Both the position numbers and the translations under genes were made by a program. This document shows positions 9,291 to 18,937 of a stretch of DNA of 64,000 nucleotides, one piece after another. The notes under the pieces were generated by a model that was given only the letters and a program-made list of their open reading frames with translations, did no database searches and had not been told where the DNA came from. Position 1 is the first letter of the stretch. Every line of letters starts with the position of its first letter. Origin of the DNA: Eubacterium multiforme (GTDB lineage: Bacteria; Bacillota; Clostridia; Clostridiales; Clostridiaceae); the NCBI RefSeq assembly GCF_030813415.1, contig NZ_JAUSUF010000001.1, forward strand, positions 780,922 through 844,921, given 5' to 3'.

Positions 9291-10376
9291 TTACATTTCT
9301 TGTGTATTTCCCATTTGTTTCATTTTTTCAGCTTGATCTGCAGTTATAAGAGCGTTTATAACTTCATCTATATCCCCATTTAAGAAAGATTCTAACTTGT
9401 AAAGAGTTAATCCAATTCTATGGTCTGTAACTCTTCCTTGAGGGTAATTGTATGTTCTAATTCTCTCACTTCTGTCTCCAGTACCTACTTGAGATTTTCT
9501 GTCTTCTGCAATTCCTGCTGCTCTTTCTGCTTCTGCCTTTTCAAATAGTCTTGCTCTTAAGACTTTCATTGCCTTTTCTTTATTTTTAAGCTGTGATTTT
9601 TCATCTTGACATGAAATAACGATTCCTGTTGGTAAATGTGTAAGTCTTACTGCTGAGTCAGTAGTATTAACACATTGTCCTCCATTACCTGATGCTCTAA
9701 ATACATCAAACTTAATATCTTTTTCGTTTATTTCTACTTCTACATCATCAACTTCTGGTAAAACAGCAACTGTTGCTGTTGATGTATGTATTCTACCACT
9801 TGATTCTGTATCTGGAACTCTTTGAACTCTATGAACTCCACTTTCATATTTTAATTTTGAATATGCCCCATTACCTTTAATCATAAAGACAACTTCTTTT
9901 AATCCACCAATACCTGTTTCATTAGTGTTCATAAGCTCTACAGCCCATCTATTATTTTCTGCATATCTTGTATACATTCTAAAAAGATTAGCTGCAAAAA
10001 GTGCTGCTTCATCTCCACCTGCACCTGCTCTTATTTCAACGAAAACATTCTTATCATCATTTGGATCTTTAGGTAATAAAAGAATTTGAATTTGGTTTTC
10101 TAATTCTTCTTCTCTTATTTTTAATCCATTTATCTCCTCATGAAGCATTTCTTTCATTTCTTTATCTGTCTCAATTTCAAGCATTTCTTTATTATCATTT
10201 AAATCTTCAACAACTTTTTTGTATTCTCTATAGGCCCCTACTATGATTTCTAAATCAGCATGTTCTTTACATAGTTTTCTCCATTCATTTTGGTTTTCCA
10301 TAATTGAAGGATCACTAATTTTTACTGATAATTCATCATATTTGTTCTCTATGAATGCTAATTTATCTAATAACAT
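9291..10376 (-). CDS. prfA: Peptide chain release factor 1
   Basis: Reads UAA and UAG stop codons and triggers peptide release. 361 residues. The stop-codon reading PxT motif is PDT in [11 protein letters not shown]. The GGQ motif is in [18 protein letters not shown], whose Gln is the substrate of PrmC, encoded just upstream on the same strand (10446-12197). The domain order and length are standard. prfA follows prmC by about 70 bp, so enzyme and substrate are probably co-expressed. Confidence 0.96.
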   Translation of the reverse strand: MLLDKLAFIENKYDELSVKISDPSIMENQNEWRKLCKEHADLEIIVGAYREYKKVVEDLNDNKEMLEIETDKEMKEMLHEEINGLKIREEELENQIQILLLPKDPNDDKNVFVEIRAGAGGDEAALFAANLFRMYTRYAENNRWAVELMNTNETGIGGLKEVVFMIKGNGAYSKLKYESGVHRVQRVPDTESSGRIHTSTATVAVLPEVDDVEVEINEKDIKFDVFRASGNGGQCVNTTDSAVRLTHLPTGIVISCQDEKSQLKNKEKAMKVLRARLFEKAEAERAAGIAEDRKSQVGTGDRSERIRTYNYPQGRVTDHRIGLTLYKLESFLNGDIDEVINALITADQAEKMKQMGNTQEM

Positions 10377-10445
10377 CTTATCACTCCGTACTATATATTT
10401 TCATATTTAATTATTATATCACAACTTATAATGTTTTTTCAATAA

Positions 10446-12197
10446 TTATAAATGTCCTATAACTACTCGATTATGACCTGCTAAATCTTTTATAACTTTT
10501 ACATCACAAAAATCATTTTCTATCATTATTTTTTTTACTTCTTCTCCTTGGTCATATCCAATTTCAAAAGCTAATATTTTTTTATCTTTTAAAAGTAATT
10601 TACTCTCTTTAACTATTCTTCTATAAAATATTAAGCCATCTTCCCCTCCACTTAAAGCACTATGAGGTTCATATCTTCTCACATCATCCATTAATTTATT
10701 TATTTCTTCTTCCTTTATATATGGAGGATTTGAAACTATTATGCTATAGGCTTTATTCTCATTTATGGCTTCCTTTAAAAGATCACTTTTAATAAATTTA
10801 ACTCTATCATTTAAATTATGTTTTTTAATATTTTCATTAGTAACTTTTTCAGGTTTATCAAAATAATCTATTTCATCTACTTTTATATTCTTTCTATAGT
10901 GTGCTAATGATATACCAATAGCTCCACTTCCTGAACATAAATCACAAAGATTTAATTCTTCCTCTTCATCTATATTCTTTAAAACTTCCTCAACTAAAAC
11001 TTCAGTATCTCCTCTTGGAATTAAAACACCTTCTTCAACATAAAAATCTAGTCCCATAAATTCACAAGAACCTAAAATATATTTTATTGGCATTTTATAT
11101 TTTCTTTTTTCTATTAGTTCCATATACTTTTTATTATCTTCATTACTAACTTCCAAATCTCCATGAGTTAATAAGTAAAGCCTATCTTTACCAATAACAT
11201 ATCCAAGTAAAATAGCAGCATCTAATCTTGCTGTATCTATATTTGCACTTGATAATATTTTTGTTCCCTCTGCTAAAATTTCTTCTATTTTCATTTTATC
11301 CTCCGGTAACCCTTCAGCTGCTTTTAATGCACTAATTGCAACTTCAATTTGTGAATCATCTGGTTCTCTTGTTGTTATTTCTTGTAATTTAAGTCCTGGT
11401 GCTGAAATAACTCTTGATAGTTTATTGTTTGACTTTCCAAGCCATCTTATTATTTCATAAGTTATTCCAGATACAACTGGAATTAATATTATTCTAAGTA
11501 CTAATCTTTCAAAGAAGTTTCCCCAACCAGTAAAGGCAAAAACTATTATACTTACAAACATTATAAGAAATAAAAAGTTAGTTCCACATCTTGGATGAAA
11601 TCTTGAATATTTTTTTACATTCTCAACCTTTAATTTTTCTCCAGCCTCATAGCAAAAAATTGTTTTATGCTCTGCACCATGATATTGAAATAATCTATAT
11701 ATATCATCAAATTTACTAATTCCCCACATATACCCTAACAATATAATAATTCTTATTAACGCTTCTATTATATTAAGACCTATATTAGGCACTCCAAAAC
11801 TTTTAAAAATAGCTGCTATCCCTGTTGGTAATGCAACAAATAATAAAATTGCCATTATAAAAGAAGCACACATAGTAAATCCAATTATTATGTCATTACT
11901 CTTTTCACCAAATTTATTTCTAAGCCAATCTTCAAAAGCAGATGGCTCTGTATCATCAAAAAAAGATGCTGAATAATTTAAGCATTTTATTCCTTGAATT
12001 AAAGAATCTATAAGTACAAACATACCTCTAATAAATGGTATATTAAGCATCTTATACTTTTTCGTAATTGGAGTAACCTTTTTTATATCAACTTCAATTT
12101 CTCCATTTTCCTTACGAATAGCCGTTGCCATTCCTTTGGTGCCTCTCATCATTACTCCTTCAATTACAGCTTGACCACCAACTTCACATTTCTTCAA
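10446..12197 (-). CDS. prmC: DUF1385 membrane protein fused to PrmC release-factor glutamine methyltransferase, TTG start
   Basis: 583 residues, two families in one frame. Residues 1 to about 290 are a complete DUF1385 (YqhQ-like) protein: GGQAVIEGVMMRG at the start, several membrane helices, the HGAEHKT motif, and the usual end EPDDSQIEVAISAL. From about residue 300 on is PrmC: helical N-domain (TARLDAAILLGYVIGKDR), SAM site DLCSGSGAIGISLA, and the catalytic SNPPYI. PrmC methylates the GGQ glutamine of release factors; the next gene is prfA. The start is TTG at 12197, 8 nt from AGGAAGGGG; the only nearby ATG runs straight into a stop. No stop or frameshift separates the two halves. Confidence 0.92.
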   Translation of the reverse strand: MKKCEVGGQAVIEGVMMRGTKGMATAIRKENGEIEVDIKKVTPITKKYKMLNIPFIRGMFVLIDSLIQGIKCLNYSASFFDDTEPSAFEDWLRNKFGEKSNDIIIGFTMCASFIMAILLFVALPTGIAAIFKSFGVPNIGLNIIEALIRIIILLGYMWGISKFDDIYRLFQYHGAEHKTIFCYEAGEKLKVENVKKYSRFHPRCGTNFLFLIMFVSIIVFAFTGWGNFFERLVLRIILIPVVSGITYEIIRWLGKSNNKLSRVISAPGLKLQEITTREPDDSQIEVAISALKAAEGLPEDKMKIEEILAEGTKILSSANIDTARLDAAILLGYVIGKDRLYLLTHGDLEVSNEDNKKYMELIEKRKYKMPIKYILGSCEFMGLDFYVEEGVLIPRGDTEVLVEEVLKNIDEEEELNLCDLCSGSGAIGISLAHYRKNIKVDEIDYFDKPEKVTNENIKKHNLNDRVKFIKSDLLKEAINENKAYSIIVSNPPYIKEEEINKLMDDVRRYEPHSALSGGEDGLIFYRRIVKESKLLLKDKKILAFEIGYDQGEEVKKIMIENDFCDVKVIKDLAGHNRVVIGHL

Positions 12198-12212
12198 TTA
12201 CATATCCCCTTC

Positions 12213-12800
12213 CTATTTGTGGTTCTTATATTTGAAGTAACACTCTCCACATAATGATTCATAAGTAACATCACCCATATTATCTATTGCTACTTGTTCT
12301 CCCTCAAATACAAACCTATTATTTATCTTTCTTGCATTAACTATTGCTTTATTTCCACACTTACATATTGTTTTCATCTCTTCTATACTATGGGCTATTA
12401 ACAAAAGTCTTTCACTTCCTTCAAAACCTTCCATTTTAAAATCAGTTCTTAACCCATAACATATTATTGGAATATCTAAAGTTACTGCAACTTCAAATAA
12501 TTCATCTATTTGTTTCTTTTTTAAAAATTGTACTTCATCTACTAAAATACAATGTAACTTCCCATACTCTTCTAAATTATTTTTTACTATATTGTAAATA
12601 TTATCATTATCCTTAATTAGAACATCTACTTTTCTAACAACTCCAAGTCTTGAAACAAGTTCATCTCCACCTTTTTTATCCGTTGAAGGTTTAAGTAATA
12701 ATACTCTCATTCCTCTTTCTTCATAATTATAAGCAACTTGCATTAAATGTGTTGACTTACCTGAATTCATAGCTCCATATCTAAAATATAACTTACTCAA
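12213..12800 (-). CDS. tdk: Thymidine kinase, TTG start
   Basis: Salvages thymidine to dTMP. 195 residues, type II (TK1-like). The P-loop is GAMNSGKST (about residues 9-17), Walker B-like DEVQFL with the catalytic Glu, and a zinc site from CKCG and CGECYF near the C-terminus. The TTG is preceded by AAAGGAGAG. First gene of the minus-strand run toward upp, divergent from rpmE. Confidence 0.94.
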   Translation of the reverse strand: MSKLYFRYGAMNSGKSTHLMQVAYNYEERGMRVLLLKPSTDKKGGDELVSRLGVVRKVDVLIKDNDNIYNIVKNNLEEYGKLHCILVDEVQFLKKKQIDELFEVAVTLDIPIICYGLRTDFKMEGFEGSERLLLIAHSIEEMKTICKCGNKAIVNARKINNRFVFEGEQVAIDNMGDVTYESLCGECYFKYKNHK

Positions 12801-12835
12801 AATTTTTCTCTCCTTTTGACTTTTCAGTTATTACG

Positions 12836-12841
12836 ATTATA
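12836..12841 (-). promoter_or_regulatory. Probable -10 of tdk operon promoter
   Basis: Minus-strand TGCTATAAT, an extended -10 (TGnTATAAT). The -35 (TTTTTA) is weak. About 36 bp upstream of the tdk start. Confidence 0.55.
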
Positions 12842-12887
12842 GCATTTATGAAAGGTTATAAAAAGTTTTTTTTAACATTAAATATTA

Positions 12888-12916
12888 TTGACGATGTATA
12901 TGTCCTATGCTATACT
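12888..12916 (+). promoter_or_regulatory. Sigma-A promoter of rpmE
   Basis: TTGACG (12888-12893), 17-bp spacer, TATACT (12911-12916), 57 bp before the rpmE ATG. Confidence 0.85.
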
Positions 12917-12973
12917 TTAGTAGTTATTTATTGCTTAAAATAGCAGTAAAATATATATAAAGAGGTGAAAAAT

Positions 12974-13180
12974 ATGAAACAAGGCATACATCCAGAATAC
13001 CACCACGACGCAGTGGTTAAGTGTGCATGTGGAAATACTTTTACAACAGGTTCAGTTAAAGAAGAACTTAAAGTAGAAATATGCTCTAAATGCCACCCAT
13101 TCTTCACTGGTAAGCAAAAAATCGTTGATGTTGGAGGAAGAGTTGACAAGTTCAACAAGAGATTCAACCTTAATAAGTAA
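12974..13180 (+). CDS. rpmE: 50S ribosomal protein L31, zinc-binding form
   Basis: Large-subunit ribosomal protein, 68 residues. The start [10 protein letters not shown] is the canonical L31 N-terminus. An upstream in-frame GTG at 12965 overlaps the ribosome binding site AGAGGTG and is rejected as the start. Four Cys (KCACG and CSKC) form the zinc site of the C+ type. This form can store zinc, and genomes often carry a C- paralogue for zinc starvation; none is seen here. Monocistronic, with its own promoter and terminator. In Bacillus rpmE also lies between rho and tdk. Confidence 0.97.
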   Translation: MKQGIHPEYHHDAVVKCACGNTFTTGSVKEELKVEICSKCHPFFTGKQKIVDVGGRVDKFNKRFNLNK

Positions 13181-13188
13181 GAAATTTA

Positions 13189-13222
13189 GGGAAAGACTTC
13201 ATGTCTTTCCCATTTTCTTTTT
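13189..13222 (+). terminator. Terminator of rpmE
   Basis: GGGAAAGAC / GTCTTTCCC stem with a 5-nt loop, then ATTTTCTTTTT. Confidence 0.9.
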
Positions 13223-13299
13223 AAATAATTTTATTTTAATTATTCAAAAATAATGTTAGACTATATTTATATAAAATTTATATGAAGCGAGTGAATTTG

Positions 13300-14418
13300 A
13301 TGAAAAAAGTTCTTATATTAACCACTTCTACTGGTCAGGGACATAACCAAGCTGCTAAATCCCTAAGTGAGTTATTTGAAAAAGCAAATTATAAATATAT
13401 AACTTATGACTTTTTAAGTAATAGCAGTAAGTTTTTAATTGATACTATAGTAGGTGGATATGAAGTATCAGCAATGAGTTTTCCAGGTATTTATGGTTTT
13501 TTCTATAAACTAACAAACATAAGATGTATTAATTCATTAGCTAATATATTGTTTTTATTTGTTAGAAAAAGACTTGCAAACTTAATTGCCAAAGAAAAAC
13601 CAGATATAATAATAGCTACCCATCCCCTTAGCGTATGTATTATGAACAAGCTAAAGAAAAAAGGATTAAAAATTCCTTTTATTTCTGTTGTTACAGATTT
13701 CAAAGCACATTATACATATATAGGAAAGTATGTAGACGCTTATATTACAGGAAGCGAATACACAAAACAATCTTTAATAGATAAAAAGATAGATAAAGAT
13801 AAAATATTCCCTTTTGGTATTCCTATAAGAGAATCTTTTTTTGAAAGAGATGAAAATATTCCTTATATTAAAACCAATGAATATTTTAATATATTACTTA
13901 TGAGTGGTAGTATGGGGCTAAAGGACATTTCTTATGTTCTTGATGAGTTATTAAAAAATGATAATAAATTAAGAATTACAGTTGTTTGCGGAAACAATAA
14001 AAAATTAAAACAAAATTTAATGAAGCATTGCACTGAAGATCATAAAAACAAAAAGTTACATATATTAGGATTTTCAAATGACATAGCTTCATTTATGGAA
14101 TATTCAGATGTTATAATATCAAAACCTGGTGGACTTACAGTTACAGAATCAATTGTAAAAGATCTACCTTTAATAATACCCTTTGCTATTCCTGGACAAG
14201 AAAAAGAAAATACGGAATTTTTAACTAAAGAGGGGTATGCCCTTTGTGTTAACAATATTAAAGAAATTAATCCTGTAATAAATTCTTTAATAGAAGATCC
14301 TAGTAAGCTTAAAGCTATGAAAAAAAGATTAGAATCTTTAGCTAAAACTTACTCACCATCTTCAATTGTTGATTTAGCAAATAAATTAATAGATGAAAAA
14401 GCTGATACAAAAGTTTAA
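13300..14418 (+). CDS. Diacylglycerol glycosyltransferase-like protein (UgtP/MGDG synthase family)
   Basis: 372 residues. N-terminal MGDG-synthase domain starting VLILTTSTGQGHNQAAKSL (about residues 4-22), then a GT-B C-terminal half with ILGFSNDI and the donor-binding KPGGLTVTES. The family moves glucose or galactose from UDP-sugar to diacylglycerol at the membrane face, giving glycolipids that can anchor lipoteichoic acid; an LTA synthase is also in this window. Start at 13300 fits the family N-terminus; an upstream in-frame ATG at 13282 adds six residues with no good ribosome site. MurG is an alternative GT28 member but lacks the N-terminal domain seen here. The acceptor lipid is not known. 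Confidence 0.85.
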   Translation: MKKVLILTTSTGQGHNQAAKSLSELFEKANYKYITYDFLSNSSKFLIDTIVGGYEVSAMSFPGIYGFFYKLTNIRCINSLANILFLFVRKRLANLIAKEKPDIIIATHPLSVCIMNKLKKKGLKIPFISVVTDFKAHYTYIGKYVDAYITGSEYTKQSLIDKKIDKDKIFPFGIPIRESFFERDENIPYIKTNEYFNILLMSGSMGLKDISYVLDELLKNDNKLRITVVCGNNKKLKQNLMKHCTEDHKNKKLHILGFSNDIASFMEYSDVIISKPGGLTVTESIVKDLPLIIPFAIPGQEKENTEFLTKEGYALCVNNIKEINPVINSLIEDPSKLKAMKKRLESLAKTYSPSSIVDLANKLIDEKADTKV

Positions 14419-14438
14419 TAACTTTTTGTATCAGCTTT
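14398..14438. terminator. Bidirectional terminator between glycosyltransferase and rho
   Basis: AAAGCTGATACAAAAGTT pairs with AACTTTTTGTATCAGCTTT (one bulge). It overlaps the last codons of the plus-strand gene and is followed by TTTT on the plus strand. Confidence 0.8.
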
Positions 14439-14442
14439 ATTT

Positions 14443-15945
14443 TTATATATTATTTTTTTCAAATATTCTTATAAACTCACCATTATCTTTTGTTTTTGCT
14501 AACATCTTAATTAAGTTTTCTGTTACATTATCCACATTTCCATCTGCATACATAACTTTTCTAATTGCATATGCAACATCTCTTTCTTCACTAGTTAATA
14601 ATAAATCTTCTTTTCTTGTTCCTGATTTATAAATATCTATAGCTGGGAATATTCTTCTTTCTTGAAGTCTTCTATCTAAATGTACTTCCATATTTCCTGT
14701 ACCTTTAAATTCTTCAAATATCATATCATCCATTCTTGAACCAGTATCTACAAGTGCTGTTGCAAGAATTGTTAAACTTCCGCCTTCTTCTATATTTCTT
14801 GCTGCTCCAAAGAATTTTTTAGGCATTATTAATGCTCCAGGATCTAATCCTCCTGTTAATGTTCTTCCTGTTGGAGTTATTGTTAAATTATACGCTCTTG
14901 ATAATCTAGTTAAACTATCTAAAAGTATTACAACATCCTGTCCTTGTTCCACTCTTCTCTTTCCATGTTCTAATATCATCTGTGATACTTTTTCATGGTT
15001 TTGTGGCTCTTCATCAAAAGTTGAATACATAACCTCTCCATTTATAGACCTTTGCATATCTGTAACTTCCTCTGGTCTTTCATCAATAAGTAATACTATA
15101 AGTTTAACCTCTGGACAGTTTTTTGATATATTTTGAGCTAATTTCTTTAAAAGAGTTGTTTTACCAGCCTTTGGTGGTGCAACAATCATTCCTCTTTGAC
15201 CTTTACCTAATGGGCAGATTATATCCATTAATCTTGTAGAAAGATCATTTTCTCCTTCTCTTTCAAGCTTTATTCTTTCCTTTGGATATATAGGAGTTAA
15301 TTTTTCAAAAGGAATTCTTCTAACTGCCTTCTCTGGATTCTCGTCATTTACCTTTTCTAAGTATATTAAAGCCTTAAACTTCTCTCCTTCTTTAGGTTCC
15401 CTAACCTTACCTTCTAGCTTATCTCCAGTTGATAAATTAAATCTTCTAATTTGTGCTGGGGATACATATACATCTTCGCTACTACTTAAACAATTTTTCC
15501 CTCTTAAAAAACCAAAACTATTATTTTCTTGAATTTCTAAAATACCTGACACTGTTGCTGCTTGTGATATATTATTTCTATCATTTTGATTATGGTTTCT
15601 ATCATTTTGATTGTAAGTTCTATCTCCTTGGCTATTATTTCTATCATTTTGGTTATAATAATTCCTATTTGTGTTTTGATAATTATTAGTATTTTGATAA
15701 TTACTTGAATTATTAGTATTTTGATAGTTACTTGAATTGTTACTACTATTATTATTTTCCTTAACCTTTGGTGATATTTTTTCTTTTAATATAACACCAT
15801 TTTTTTCAATAGAATTTACTTTATTATTTAGAATTTCATCTATTAATTGGCTCTTTTTATATTTTGATATATTCTTTATATTTAATTCCTTAGCAACTTC
15901 TTTTAGCTTTGCTAAAGTCATTCCTTCATAAACTTCTCTTGTCAA
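14443..15945 (-). CDS. rho: Transcription termination factor Rho with Asn/Gln-rich insert, TTG start
   Basis: Hexameric RNA translocase that ends transcription. 500 residues against about 420 in E. coli. Order: Rho N-terminal helical domain (residues 1-45), a low-complexity insert (about 63-127) rich in Asn, Gln, Ser, Tyr and Asp with repeated NYQNTN and YNQNDRN units, the RNA-binding OSB domain (GILEIQENNSFGFLRG), then the RecA-like motor with Walker A PPKAGKTT (about 257-264) and VVILLDSLTRL. TTG at 15945 lies 7 nt after GGAGG. Such an insert in clostridial Rho has been reported to behave as a prion-like domain; whether this one does is inference. Confidence 0.96.
   Translation of the reverse strand: MTREVYEGMTLAKLKEVAKELNIKNISKYKKSQLIDEILNNKVNSIEKNGVILKEKISPKVKENNNSSNNSSNYQNTNNSSNYQNTNNYQNTNRNYYNQNDRNNSQGDRTYNQNDRNHNQNDRNNISQAATVSGILEIQENNSFGFLRGKNCLSSSEDVYVSPAQIRRFNLSTGDKLEGKVREPKEGEKFKALIYLEKVNDENPEKAVRRIPFEKLTPIYPKERIKLEREGENDLSTRLMDIICPLGKGQRGMIVAPPKAGKTTLLKKLAQNISKNCPEVKLIVLLIDERPEEVTDMQRSINGEVMYSTFDEEPQNHEKVSQMILEHGKRRVEQGQDVVILLDSLTRLSRAYNLTITPTGRTLTGGLDPGALIMPKKFFGAARNIEEGGSLTILATALVDTGSRMDDMIFEEFKGTGNMEVHLDRRLQERRIFPAIDIYKSGTRKEDLLLTSEERDVAYAIRKVMYADGNVDNVTENLIKMLAKTKDNGEFIRIFEKNNI
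15565..15759 (-). repeat. Tandem codon repeats encoding the Rho insert
   Basis: Degenerate short repeats coding for about 65 residues dominated by Asn and Gln: first units of SSNYQNTN type, then units of YNQNDRN type. In frame within rho. Length is likely variable between strains (inference). Confidence 0.8.
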
Positions 15946-16133
15946 AATGACACCTCCGTATTAATTTTATTTATGTAAACTTAAATTATTTTGGGAATTT
16001 TTAAGGTAAGCCTCTTAGATAATTTGACGTTTATTTTATTATCCTTCAATACTTAAATGTTTGCAAGGTATTTAATATATTTATTAATAATTAATTTAAA
16101 AGTTTTCTTTTTCTTAATTCTTTCCAAAATAAA

Positions 16134-16167
16134 TAGAAGGTATTCTAAAAATTCAAAATACCTTCTA
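16134..16167 (-). terminator. Terminator of pyrG
   Basis: TAGAAGGTATT pairs with AATACCTTCTA over a 12-nt loop. The minus-strand tail is ATTTATTTT. It lies 25 bp past the pyrG stop. Confidence 0.8.
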
Positions 16168-16191
16168 TCTATTAAAAACTATATTATAAAA

Positions 16192-17811
<1,620 letters not shown>

Positions 17812-17872
17812 CTATGAGAAAAATTTATTTTTTTCACTTGACATATCTATTGTTCAAAGTTATAATAGATAT

Positions 17873-17899
17873 TACCCCATAAAGTTAGTTTATGGGGTA
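17873..17899. repeat. Inverted repeat upstream of pyrG
   Basis: TACCCCATAAA and its exact complement flank GTTAG. No T-run follows on either strand, so it is a poor terminator; an operator or 5'-leader hairpin is possible. Unusually GC-rich for this intergenic DNA. Confidence 0.6.
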
Positions 17900-18006
17900 T
17901 TGGCGCTAAAATTAATTTCTTTTAATAACATAGATAATATAGTATCATATATTTTTTTTAATATCTAGTCATATTTTGTTCTTTTTTTGTTCATTTTTAT
18001 TTTTTC

Positions 18007-18300
18007 TTATATTACAGAGTCAATTTTCTTTTCTATTTCAAAATATTTATCTCTAAATTTCTTATTTATCAATAATTTTTCTTCAGCTTTTTTATAATTG
18101 TAATTTATACTCCTGCGAGTTTTTACTCTTAAGAGATATTTTATGTCATCTTCCTTCCAACAATCATATTTTTTTAAAAATAAAATAAATAAATATCTCA
18201 TTTCTTTTTCTTTAAGCATATCTACAACTTCTTCCTTGGATATATTATTAAAGGCACATATTTCTTCTATAATTTTAAAATATCTTTCTTGATTTATCAT
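18007..18300 (-). CDS. Small basic protein resembling DnaA domain IV
   Basis: 97 residues, not a recognised named family. By eye the layout matches the C-terminal DNA-binding domain of DnaA: ISKEEVVDML, a helix RYLFILFLKKY, then a turn and VKTRRSINYNYKKAEEKL, echoing DnaA's RDHTTVxxACRKIEEL signature, and a charged last helix. DnaA's AAA+ ATPase is absent. AAGGAGG precedes the ATG. It stands alone upstream of pyrG. A DNA-binding role is inference; no function is claimed. Confidence 0.7.
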   Translation of the reverse strand: MINQERYFKIIEEICAFNNISKEEVVDMLKEKEMRYLFILFLKKYDCWKEDDIKYLLRVKTRRSINYNYKKAEEKLLINKKFRDKYFEIEKKIDSVI

Positions 18301-18470
18301 AAATATCCCTCCTTACATTTAATTATCACCAAATTTTCAAACTAATAATCTAATTCGAACTAAAAGAATTTGAAATATTTATAATAAATACTAAACTTAA
18401 AATCTATTTTTATATAAATATATGTTTTAAGTGAGGATTAGTTTTAGAACATATATTTACATAAAAAAAT

Positions 18471-18506
18471 GAGCTGTGCACTAATTATTTTTTAATGCCA
18501 CAGCTC
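18471..18506 (-). terminator. Terminator after DUF1934 gene
   Basis: GAGCTGTG / CACAGCTC with a 20-nt loop and ATTTTTTTA on the minus strand, directly after the stop. Confidence 0.85.
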
Positions 18507-18511
18507 TTTTT

Positions 18512-18925
18512 TTAAGCTTTAATATCTAATTTTAATTGAGTCTTTATAGCAGGTTGATCTGCAACTTGCATTTCATACTTTATTTCTACCTTGCCACCGT
18601 CTTCGTTCATATCAATTTCTAACCCTTTAGTATCAATTGTTAATTCTAACATTCCATAAGGTGTATTGTATAAACAGATAGATTGCTTATCTTTTTGAAA
18701 GTGCATCTTAGTTGAAGTACTTCCTTCTCTTTCAAGAACAACATAATCTCCACCTATTCTAAGTTTAGTATCTGTTCCATCCATTCCTGATATCTCTGTT
18801 TCTTTATATAGGGCAATTATTTCTTCATTTTCACTTTTCAAGCTACCTGGAGTAACAACTTCTATTAATTCTCCATTTTCCATAGTAGCATTACTAACTA
18901 TTTTTATAACCGCTTTCTTTTCCAA
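18512..18925 (-). CDS. DUF1934 (YwiB-like) beta-barrel protein
   Basis: 137 residues, DUF1934. Alternating strands (KAVIKIVSNATM, DTKLRIGGDYVVLEREG, GMLELTIDTKGLEID, GKVEIKYEMQV) suit the lipocalin-like barrel described for YwiB. No signal peptide. Function of the family is unknown. It follows the PP-loop gene by 12 bp, so the two are probably co-transcribed. GGAGGAAAAGC precedes the ATG. Confidence 0.85.
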   Translation of the reverse strand: MEKKAVIKIVSNATMENGELIEVVTPGSLKSENEEIIALYKETEISGMDGTDTKLRIGGDYVVLEREGSTSTKMHFQKDKQSICLYNTPYGMLELTIDTKGLEIDMNEDGGKVEIKYEMQVADQPAIKTQLKLDIKA

Positions 18926-18937
18926 AGCTTTTCCTCC

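Noticed and set aside
12965..12973. GTG as rpmE start
   Set aside because: Part of the ribosome binding site; L31 starts MKQGIHP.
13503..13703. Minus-strand open frame inside the glycosyltransferase gene
   Set aside because: No ribosome site and fully inside a recognised gene.
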